This document shows, in pieces, positions 9,219 through 16,922 of a stretch of DNA of 64,000 nucleotides (its first letter is position 1; every line of letters begins with the position of its first letter). The position numbers and the translations under genes are program-made. This stretch comes from Pirellulaceae bacterium (GTDB lineage: Bacteria > Planctomycetota > Planctomycetia > Pirellulales > Pirellulaceae): the NCBI GenBank assembly GCA_019636385.1, contig JAHBXT010000003.1, positions 970,723 through 1,034,722 of the forward strand. Direction: 5' to 3'. Below the pieces are notes generated by a model, which ran no database searches, had not been told where the DNA came from, and saw only the letters and a list, made by a program, of their open reading frames with translations.

Positions 9219-10565
9219 ATGCGATTAGACGACCGACGAATCTGCTGTTTGTTGATGGTCCTATCGATCATAGGCGGCTCGAAAGCCGGCTGGTGCGATG
9301 ATTGGCCACAGTGGATGGGCCAGAATCGCGACGGAATTTGGCACGAGGGCGGCATCATCGAGCGAATTCCAGACCAGGGGCTGCCGGTCTTGTGGAGAAC
9401 TAGGATCGGCGGAGGTTACTCAGGCCCGGCGGTAGCCGACGGTCGAGTGTTTGTGACCGATTATCTGGCCGAATCGCAAGAGCTGAAAAACAATCCCAGC
9501 GCTCGTGACAGTCGTAGCGGCAAAGAGCGCGTGCTGTGCCTGAACTTTGCTACGGGTGAGCTTTTGTGGAAATTTGAATACCCCAGACAATATAACATCT
9601 CGTATGCTGCAGGGCCTCGAGCAACACCGACCGTTGATGGGCAGCGAGTGTATGTGCTGGGAGCAGAAGGCGATCTGTATTGCTTGAATGTCGATACCGG
9701 TGATGTCTTGTGGCGCAAGAACTTGCCTCAAGAATTTGCTTGCCAGTGCCCGCTGTGGGGCTATTCGGCACATCCATTGATTCATGGTGATTTGCTGTAC
9801 ACGCTGGCCGGAGGTAAAGGCACCTTGGTCGTGGCGCTCAACAAGCACACCGGCCAGAAGGTTTGGGGAGCTCTGAGTTCCGAAGAGATTGGATATTGCC
9901 CACCGTCGATTGCCGAATTTGGCGGTCGTCAGCAGTTGATGATTTGGTACCCGCAGGCCATTTGCGGGTTGGATTTGCAGAGTGGCCAAGAGCTGTGGAA
10001 TTATCCGCTGGCTCCACAATATGCCATGTCAATCTGCGCTCCACGGGTCCAGGGAAATCTGTTGTTTGCCAGCGGGATTGGCGATACAGCGGCATTGGTT
10101 GAATTTGATGGGCACGGCCAACCGGCCAGGACTGTTTGGACCGGAAAGGTCAAGCAAGCTATTTATGCGGCAAATGCCACGCCCTTGTGGATAGGCGATA
10201 CCGTGTACGGATCAGATTGTCAGACCGGCAATTTTGTAGCGGTTGATATGGCCAATGGGCAACGATTGTGGGAGACATTGGAACTGACAGCAGGTGGCCA
10301 GCGGCGCGCATCACATGGTACGGCTTTCCTGGTACAGAACGGATCGCAATCATTCCTGTTCACTGAGACTGGTCATCTGGTCATGGCGCGACTGTCTCGG
10401 TCTGGGTACGAAGAGCTGGGACGTATGAAAGTCCTGGAGCCTACCGGGGAATGCTTCGGACGATCAGTTGTTTGGAGCCATCCGGCCTTTGCCAACCGCT
10501 GCCTAGTGGCCCGCAATGACAGCGAGATCGTGTGTGTGAGTCTAGCGGCCAATGTTGCCAAGTAA
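9219..10565 (+). CDS. Exported PQQ-like beta-propeller protein
   Basis: About 448 residues with an N-terminal signal peptide (MRLDDRRICCLLMVLSIIGG, then a likely cleavage before the DDWPQW motif). 'DWPQWMGQNRDGIW' is a very common mature start of planctomycete PQQ-like proteins (Pfam PQQ_2). The body has repeated blades with the tryptophan-docking form 'CLNvdTGDVLWRKNLP', 'LNKHTGQKVWG', 'CGLDLQSGQELWNY' and 'VDMANGQRLWET', predicting an eight-bladed propeller in the periplasm. True PQQ binding is not implied by the repeats. The ATG at 9219 is preceded by AGGAG; the frame upstream to 9177 is less likely. It overlaps the annotated start of the cyclophilin gene by 14 bases, suggesting an operon. 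Confidence 0.88.
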   Translation: MRLDDRRICCLLMVLSIIGGSKAGWCDDWPQWMGQNRDGIWHEGGIIERIPDQGLPVLWRTRIGGGYSGPAVADGRVFVTDYLAESQELKNNPSARDSRSGKERVLCLNFATGELLWKFEYPRQYNISYAAGPRATPTVDGQRVYVLGAEGDLYCLNVDTGDVLWRKNLPQEFACQCPLWGYSAHPLIHGDLLYTLAGGKGTLVVALNKHTGQKVWGALSSEEIGYCPPSIAEFGGRQQLMIWYPQAICGLDLQSGQELWNYPLAPQYAMSICAPRVQGNLLFASGIGDTAALVEFDGHGQPARTVWTGKVKQAIYAANATPLWIGDTVYGSDCQTGNFVAVDMANGQRLWETLELTAGGQRRASHGTAFLVQNGSQSFLFTETGHLVMARLSRSGYEELGRMKVLEPTGECFGRSVVWSHPAFANRCLVARNDSEIVCVSLAANVAK

Positions 10566-11913
10566 GAGTCAGAATTTAACTTTGCACATCAGCAATATGT
10601 TACTCAGCTCATGCGCCCCATCGCCGATCAGCCTACCCGGCAACCGTCCCAGAGGCTACAAATTACAGGCCTCAATTGGGCAGGTAATGCTGATGTCGTG
10701 CCTACTAGTCGGCTTAATCGGCAAAACTGCGATCGCTCAGCCAGCGCACTCTAGCGACGAGCCCACGTTCATTGAAGTTAAGGCCAAAACTGCGGCCTTT
10801 CAGGCAAGCATCGACAACTTTCGAAAGCACATCAAAAGGCTGTTTGATTCGGAGCTCCGATTTCACGCTAGCGATCTACCCTCCGAACAGCAGTTGCTAC
10901 GTGAACAATGGAGCTTTTTGCGAGAGGAAGGTTTTGTTCATCATCAATCGCTGTTGCAGGCGGCATTGGATGAATTCCAGCAGGCTCCGGCCGAGAGCGT
11001 TGACATTGGCAGCATGCTGTACGAGGCGCTCAAGCGAGGTGCGGGGCGCGATGATTACGAAGGCTTACTGCCCATCGCCCGGGGACTTTACCATGCAAGA
11101 TATCCCGCTGACGATCTGTTGCGTCTATTAGTGTTGTGCAGTTTAGCCGACAACCAGTATCAACTGGCGCGTGAGCCGCTCCAGCAGCTTATTGATAGTC
11201 AGCAAGCCAGCCCCGAGGTGCTCAAGCTTTTTGCCGATGTGGATGTGCTTGAAAAACAGTGGACAAGGGAACAAGAGATTCTGCGCCAGGATTCGGTCGG
11301 GGATCCATTGCCGCAGGCGCATTTGGAGACCACCAAGGGAAAGGTTGTGATCGAACTGTTTGAGAATCAGGCTCCACAAGCAGTCGCCAATTTTGTGTCG
11401 CTGGCCGAGCAGGGCTTTTACAATTTCAGCGATTTCTTTCTGGTCGTCGATAATGGAGTTGCTCAAGCAGGCTGTCCTAAATCGGACGGTACCGGTGGCC
11501 CAGGTTACTTTATCCCGGCCGAGCGCGACGCCGCAGTCGCCCGCGGGCTATTTCGTGGCTACGTTGGGCTGGCTCGACTACCCGACCTGCCCGATAGTGG
11601 CGGTTCGCAGTTCTTCATCAGCTTCCTGCCCAACGCATCCCTTAATGTTCAAGCGACCGTCTTTGGCCGAGTGATTTCCGGTATGCACAATGTCGCCAGA
11701 CTGAATCGAGTTGATCCCAAAGCTAAATCCGACAAAAAAACGCAGGAGCGACCACCGGCCGAAGCCGATGAGATTATTTCTGTAACCGTCCTAAACAAGC
11801 GTCTACATGACTATCGGCCAACACGACTGCCACAACCTGGGCTGCCACAACCTGGACGCGGTGCAGCGCAATCGCCTTCAGAGCCAGTAGGTACTGGCGA
11901 GCCTGGCCAGTGA
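10552..11913 (+). CDS. Cyclophilin-type peptidyl-prolyl isomerase homologue, exported, catalytic Arg replaced
   Basis: Up to 453 residues. An N-terminal hydrophobic segment ending in AIA-Q (about residues 46-62) acts as a signal peptide; starts at 10552, 10597 and 10687 are all possible. A helical region of ~180 residues precedes a cyclophilin domain beginning HLETTKGKVVIELFENQAPQ. The family signature is present (QAVANFVSLAEQGFYN, DGTGGPGYFIP, SGGSQFFISF). However, the usual FHRV segment reads FFLV, so the catalytic Arg is a Leu. The C-terminus is a Pro/Gln-rich tail. The fold is clear; isomerase activity is doubtful. It may act as a binding or chaperone protein in the periplasm. The gene follows the beta-propeller gene without a gap. 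Confidence 0.8.
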   Translation: MLPSKSQNLTLHISNMLLSSCAPSPISLPGNRPRGYKLQASIGQVMLMSCLLVGLIGKTAIAQPAHSSDEPTFIEVKAKTAAFQASIDNFRKHIKRLFDSELRFHASDLPSEQQLLREQWSFLREEGFVHHQSLLQAALDEFQQAPAESVDIGSMLYEALKRGAGRDDYEGLLPIARGLYHARYPADDLLRLLVLCSLADNQYQLAREPLQQLIDSQQASPEVLKLFADVDVLEKQWTREQEILRQDSVGDPLPQAHLETTKGKVVIELFENQAPQAVANFVSLAEQGFYNFSDFFLVVDNGVAQAGCPKSDGTGGPGYFIPAERDAAVARGLFRGYVGLARLPDLPDSGGSQFFISFLPNASLNVQATVFGRVISGMHNVARLNRVDPKAKSDKKTQERPPAEADEIISVTVLNKRLHDYRPTRLPQPGLPQPGRGAAQSPSEPVGTGEPGQ

Positions 11914-11991
11914 GATGGAAAAGACCGTTGAGTCTGTCAATATCGGGAGCCAAGTTGGGCCCGGTTTCAGAGCGGTTGAATTTGTAAACTC

Positions 11992-13194
11992 TCACACGTC
12001 GCACAATGCCAATGGCATTTCGTCGCCAGGCTTGTGAACGTACAGTGATCGTTTGCCGCAGTAAATCTCATAAAGCGGATTGCCAACCATTTCAGCTCGC
12101 CAGCCCCGAAGCAGATTCGGAAAGCGAGGATCGTCCGGCGGCAACTGTTGGCCTTTCAGCCAATAAGCTGCCAATCGGCTGACATCGTCGCTCGTGCCGA
12201 CGATCGCAGGAGAGATGCCATGAGTTCGACACAGATAGCTCATGGCCGCTGTCAAGAACTGTTGCAGGAGTACTGGCGGCCGCGGCAATCCATTTTCGCT
12301 TGACCAGGGGGTGTCGGGAACGGGACCGGATAAACCGTCTTCGATGCACTGGGCAATCTCCGGAAGGAAGCGCTGAAATCCGCTGTGATGAAGGCCGCGA
12401 ATGTGTGCAATGCGCCGTTGGTCTGCTGAGCCACGACGGGCCAGCTCGATAATTAAGTCGTCGCGGAGCACTCGTCGGGCAGGCATGTTCTTATGTTTGG
12501 CACGTTCCTCGCGCCATTGCCAAATACAACGAGCGATGGCCATTTGGCGACCTGTGAGCTTCTGCACCCCTGGGAAACGAGTCCAACCCTCGGCACGTTC
12601 ATACTCGACCAACCCAGCCTGACGAACTTCCAGCTCCTTGCTCAACCACTGGGTCCGGTTGACAGCCTGCAACTGGCCGGTCAGCAAGTCATATAATTGA
12701 GGCAAATGCAACACGTCCAGTGCGGCGTATTCCAGTTGCGCGGTCGACAGCGGTCGGCGGCGCCAATCGGTGCGAGTTTCACCTTTGGTTGCATTTTCAC
12801 CAAGCAGCCTCTGGAGCAGTTTCCCGTAAGCGGCTGGGTATTCTCCGCCTAACATGCCCATCGCTAGTTGCACGTCAAACAACTGGCGGAATGTTTGATT
12901 GGTGGCCCGATAGGCGAACAGAATCTCTTCGCGACCAGCGTGAACGACAATGACTCGACTGGGGTCCACGATGCACCGCCATAGCTCGTCCAGCGAACTC
13001 AGGCGAATCGCATCGATCAAGAAAATCCGCTTACGAGTCGCGATTTGCAGCAGGCACAAGTCGGGTTTGAAGCTGTCTTCGGCAATGAATTCAGTATCCA
13101 GCCCCAGCAGGTCGGCCGACTGCAGCGTTTGTAATACCGCAGGCAATTGTTCGTCACGGTCAATCAGCTCGTAATGCACCACGGCTCCACCCAC
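11992..13194 (-). CDS. rnd: Ribonuclease D
   Basis: A 400-residue 3'-5' exoribonuclease acting on tRNA precursors and structured RNA. The DEDD exonuclease residues are visible: LLGLDTEFIAEDSF (Exo I, D and E), IVVHAGREEILFAYR (Exo II position) and LEYAALDVLHLPQLYDLL (Exo III, YxxxD). A HRDC domain follows, recognisable from 'RQMAIARCIWQWREERAKHKNMPARRVLRDD' in two parts. The length equals typical RNase D. The start is a GTG at 13194 with GGGG upstream. It is convergent with the cyclophilin gene, with 78 bases between stops. Confidence 0.92.
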   Translation of the reverse strand: MGGAVVHYELIDRDEQLPAVLQTLQSADLLGLDTEFIAEDSFKPDLCLLQIATRKRIFLIDAIRLSSLDELWRCIVDPSRVIVVHAGREEILFAYRATNQTFRQLFDVQLAMGMLGGEYPAAYGKLLQRLLGENATKGETRTDWRRRPLSTAQLEYAALDVLHLPQLYDLLTGQLQAVNRTQWLSKELEVRQAGLVEYERAEGWTRFPGVQKLTGRQMAIARCIWQWREERAKHKNMPARRVLRDDLIIELARRGSADQRRIAHIRGLHHSGFQRFLPEIAQCIEDGLSGPVPDTPWSSENGLPRPPVLLQQFLTAAMSYLCRTHGISPAIVGTSDDVSRLAAYWLKGQQLPPDDPRFPNLLRGWRAEMVGNPLYEIYCGKRSLYVHKPGDEMPLALCDV

Positions 13195-13416
13195 GTGTCA
13201 TCCCCGCAAATTCCAAGCTGAGCGCGCAATAGGGGCGCAGCTATCTAGGAGTTTAAGTCTCAACCTCGGCAGTGTATAACATACCATTGTCGTGACGGTA
13301 GGTGCAGCACCATTGGAGTGGGGATTGCCAGCTACCCCATCATCTTCTGTGGATTTTACTGGCGCTGGATATGATCGAGATATGCCAATAAAGAATTGGG
13401 AGCCCGAACTATCGTG

Positions 13417-14196
13417 ATGCCCTCGCTGAAACGCTCGGTCGATGTCCAGCGTGATCGCTTCGATAGCAGCGGTTGGTCACCGGGGTTGCTGGTCAGCGTG
13501 CGAAACGCTGACGAAGCACAGATTTGTCTGGAAAGCGGCGTGGATTGGATCGACCTGAAAGAACCGCTGGCAGGCTCGCTGGGTTGTCCCAGATCTGCTG
13601 TGGCAAGCGAGGTTGCTGAGTTGCTCGATGCATTCCCACAACGCAGCGTCGCACTGGGTGAGCTGCATGATTTGGAGATCCAGAGAGCGATCCGTCTGAG
13701 CGGCTGGTTTAGGTTTGCGAAAGTCGGCCTGTCGTCCATGCGATACAATTCACGCTGGCCAACTAGCCTGTGCGAGTTATCGCAACGATTGGAATGTCAG
13801 CTCGTTCCAGTCGTTTATGCGGACTGGCAGAACTGTGAAGCTGCGCTGCCTCTACAGGTCATTGACTGGGCGATTGCCAATCGAAGCCCCTATTTGCTGG
13901 TAGATACGTTTGTTAAGAACGGTCAGCGACTGCTGGATCATCAGCCACTAGAGGTATTGGCCGGATGGATCGAGCAATTGGAAGTTGGCGGAGTGCAAAT
14001 CGTATTGGCCGGTAGCTTGCAGATCGCCGATGTACTGAGATTGCGTGATCTGCGCTGCGCGGCCGTCGCGGTGCGCGGGGCGGTGTGCGAAGGCGATCGA
14101 CGCGGACACCTCAGCCCCCGACTTGTCCGACAGTGGGTGAGTTTAATTCAAGGTTCCAAATGCGTATTCGGTGGCGGAAATACAGGGCAGGAATAA
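13417..14196 (+). CDS. mfnB: (5-formylfuran-3-yl)methyl phosphate synthase-like protein (MfnB/OrfY, DUF556)
   Basis: About 259 residues. The TIM-barrel start 'GLLVSVRNADEAQICLESG', then VDWIDLKEPLAGSLG with the Schiff-base Lys position, FAKVGLSSM with a second Lys, and VAVRGAVCEGDRRGHLS near the end match the MfnB family. This enzyme condenses two glyceraldehyde-3-phosphate molecules toward the furan of methanofuran. Planctomycetes carry it (as OrfY) among genes for tetrahydromethanopterin-linked C1 oxidation. No other gene of that pathway lies in the window. The frame opens at a TTG (13396); GTG 13414 and ATG 13417 are the likely starts, behind GGGAG. Confidence 0.8.
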   Translation: MPSLKRSVDVQRDRFDSSGWSPGLLVSVRNADEAQICLESGVDWIDLKEPLAGSLGCPRSAVASEVAELLDAFPQRSVALGELHDLEIQRAIRLSGWFRFAKVGLSSMRYNSRWPTSLCELSQRLECQLVPVVYADWQNCEAALPLQVIDWAIANRSPYLLVDTFVKNGQRLLDHQPLEVLAGWIEQLEVGGVQIVLAGSLQIADVLRLRDLRCAAVAVRGAVCEGDRRGHLSPRLVRQWVSLIQGSKCVFGGGNTGQE

Positions 14197-14503
14197 AGTG
14201 AAGGACGGGTAAGCGATGTCCAGTACTAGCCGAGAGCCCTTGTCGGGGGTGATACGTCAAGATATGAAAATCGTCGGCGGCATCTGCTTGCCTGAGACCG
14301 ATGTGTTCCAGTTCATCGACAATTTTAATCACTGCTACGGCCCCCTAAAAATGAAGATCGATCTACCCACCGGCGCGCAGCGTCCGGCGGGCAGTCAAAT
14401 ACTGCAACCGATTGGCGCAACGCGGTCGGGCAATCTTGGCAGACCAGTTCAGCAAACGGCCGCGCTAAAATCGACTTTACCCAACTACGACTGATGCTTG
14501 GTT
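14197..14503. other. Intergenic region with one doubtful small ORF
   Basis: This stretch separates mfnB from the first SulP gene. A 92-codon frame on the + strand (14216-14494, beginning MSSTSREPLSG) covers it, but there is no convincing ribosome-binding site. A competing frame lies on the opposite strand (14111-14332), and I recognise no family. I see no hairpin followed by a T-run. Confidence 0.3.
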
Positions 14504-16840
14504 CTAGGACGCAGTCGTTCGCAAATCTGCAGCATCTAAATCTCCAACGGCGTCCTGTCGCAAAAACTCGACTCGGCCCGAGTTGACATCATAGACGGCT
14601 CCGACCACTGCTAAGCGACCTTCGTCTACAAGCTTTCGAATCGTGTAACTAGTGTTCACGATATTCTGAACGGAGTAGATCACGTTGCGGCGCGCCACGT
14701 CTTCTACAAACTCGTTTCTGTTGGTTTCGTCTTCTTGATCGATGGTCCCCAAGGCGGACAGATTGATCGATGGTCGAATCTCTTGAAGAATAGAATCCAA
14801 GTGTTGGCAGCCGGTGGCTTCTGCACCGGTTTTTCCGGCTTCCGCCAGTTTAACGGCGGCATGTACAGCCCCGCACTTCGTATGGCCCAACACTAGAATC
14901 AACTTGGAGCCTACCACCGCCGTCGCGTATTCCAGGCTGCCCAGGATTTTGGGACTGACTACGTTGCCGGCTACTCGGGCTGTGAAGACATCGCCGACGC
15001 CCAGATCCAGAATCGTTTCTACCGGCGCGCGGGAGTCAATACAACTCAAAATAGCTGCAAAAGGATGTTGACCCGCCGAAGTGGCCTTCACCATTCGACC
15101 TAAATCACGTGAGAGTCGTTGATCATTGCAGAATCGCTGGTTGCCCTCCTCAAGAATGCGTAGAGCCTCGAAAGGAGTCATCCTCTCCTGAACTTCCCGA
15201 CTGGTGAAATCTACAAATTGGATGACGTTATCGATCGAGTATTTCTTCCGAAAGCCGCGCAAGCTGACTTTCAGTTGATGTACGTCGGACTTGCTGGCGA
15301 AGGTGCGGATCATCGACAGAATATCGGGGTCGATATAATCTGAATCTTTAGCGTCAATGAGAATATGTGTTCCCGGAGGAGCCTCGCGCAAGGCGCGCTC
15401 AATGACCGGGCGGTTCAAGAAGCTCACCTGTTCGGCCAGGTGAATGTGAAGGATTTCACCTCCACTGTACTTTTCAACGACTCGCCGTAAAGGTCGGCGA
15501 AGGTTGCTATTGAGGATGAAGCCAATGGCAAAGACCAAGCCTACCACGACTCCTATCAGAAGATCGGTCAGCAGGATAGCGGCGATCGTGACCAGGAATG
15601 GAATGCACTGGTATCGCCCTTCTTTCCATATTCGGACAAACACGGCAGGTCGTGTCAACCAGCAGCCAGTAGCGATCAATACTGCAGCCAGAACCGAAAG
15701 CGGGATTTGGTTAAATGCGAATGGCAAAATTGTTGCCGCCGCCAACAAGACTAGACCGTGAAGAATCGCGCACAATTTGGTACGCGAGCCAGCCTGCAAG
15801 CACACGGCGCTGCGTTCAATGGCCGCGCTCATGGGAATTCCGCCGATCAAACCACACAGAGTATTTCCAATGCCCAAGGCAATTAACTCTCGGTTGGCCG
15901 GGCTGGGTCGGTCGCTCTCGTCCAAGCGATCGGTGGCGGATAAATTGAGCAATGTCTCTACCGAAGAGACCACTGCGATTGCCAAGGCGACTAAATACAC
16001 CTGTGGATTGGTGAACTGCTGAAAATTCGGAAAGCGTAGTTGGGATGACCAACCCACTTCACCGCTCCAGACAGGCAACTGAATCAAATGCTTTCCATCG
16101 ATCACCCATGTGCCACCCAGGCGGTTCACGAAGAAGCTGAGCACTGTTCCAAAAAGGATGGCCAAGAGCATCGCGGGTAGCGGTGGTTTACCGGACTTCC
16201 ACCCATGCCGAAGTCCGAACAGCACGGCCAGAGTGAAGATTCCCACCACCGCAGTGCCCAGATGGATTTCCCCCTGGAGCAACGAAGTCAGTTCTGAAAA
16301 AGTATTGTGGCGATCCGGCTGAACAAAGGACATATCCCCTTCCGGATCGGTATCGTGACCCAGCAGGTGCGGAATTTGCTTGAAGATCAAAATGATACCG
16401 ATACCAGCTAACAAGGCCTCAATGACACTGGACGGGAAAAAGCTGGAAATCCAACCGAACTTGAAGATCCCAAATAGAATTTGCAACAGCCCGGCCAACA
16501 CGATGGCCAGTAGAAGGGTCTCAAACGTCCCCAGTGTCCCCAACAAAGTAGTCAAAGTTAAGGTGAGTCCTGCCGACGGCCCGGTGATGCTGGTCGGTGA
16601 ACCGCTCAACCATCCAACGACCAGACCACCGATAATTCCAGCCAGAATTCCCGATTCCGGCGGAACTCCGGAAAGAGTGGCGATGCCCATCCCCATCGGA
16701 ATCGCCACACAGGCAACAACGATGGCAGCCCCGAATTCCTTAACCAAGCCGGTGAACAGCGGCAAATCGCGATTGGCTTTCAACGTGGAATCAGTGCCGA
16801 GCTTAACATCAACTCCAAGTGACTTTTCATCCGCAGACAT
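14504..16840 (-). CDS. SulP anion transporter - STAS - beta-carbonic anhydrase fusion, intact anhydrase site
   Basis: A 778-residue fusion. Residues ~25-440 are a SulP (SLC26-type) membrane domain with the usual 'GLVVGWLSGSPTSITGPSAG' motif; ~455-550 is a STAS domain; ~560-765 is a beta-carbonic anhydrase. The anhydrase keeps the zinc ligands Cys600, His653 and Cys656 (in SCIDSR and HTKCGA) and the Asp602-Arg604 dyad. Such fusions are thought to import bicarbonate or another anion and interconvert it with CO2 at the inner face. The ATG at 16840 has a GAGGAA site just ahead. It lies downstream of its paralogue on the same strand with 82 bases between, and they may be co-transcribed. Confidence 0.93.
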   Translation of the reverse strand: MSADEKSLGVDVKLGTDSTLKANRDLPLFTGLVKEFGAAIVVACVAIPMGMGIATLSGVPPESGILAGIIGGLVVGWLSGSPTSITGPSAGLTLTLTTLLGTLGTFETLLLAIVLAGLLQILFGIFKFGWISSFFPSSVIEALLAGIGIILIFKQIPHLLGHDTDPEGDMSFVQPDRHNTFSELTSLLQGEIHLGTAVVGIFTLAVLFGLRHGWKSGKPPLPAMLLAILFGTVLSFFVNRLGGTWVIDGKHLIQLPVWSGEVGWSSQLRFPNFQQFTNPQVYLVALAIAVVSSVETLLNLSATDRLDESDRPSPANRELIALGIGNTLCGLIGGIPMSAAIERSAVCLQAGSRTKLCAILHGLVLLAAATILPFAFNQIPLSVLAAVLIATGCWLTRPAVFVRIWKEGRYQCIPFLVTIAAILLTDLLIGVVVGLVFAIGFILNSNLRRPLRRVVEKYSGGEILHIHLAEQVSFLNRPVIERALREAPPGTHILIDAKDSDYIDPDILSMIRTFASKSDVHQLKVSLRGFRKKYSIDNVIQFVDFTSREVQERMTPFEALRILEEGNQRFCNDQRLSRDLGRMVKATSAGQHPFAAILSCIDSRAPVETILDLGVGDVFTARVAGNVVSPKILGSLEYATAVVGSKLILVLGHTKCGAVHAAVKLAEAGKTGAEATGCQHLDSILQEIRPSINLSALGTIDQEDETNRNEFVEDVARRNVIYSVQNIVNTSYTIRKLVDEGRLAVVGAVYDVNSGRVEFLRQDAVGDLDAADLRTTAS

Positions 16841-16922
16841 TTCCTCGCTCCTGAGCCTTTGTGAAAGCTCAAAGTGTCACATTCTGACCTGTTATACCGC
16901 CCTTGGATTCGTCCGACTAAAT

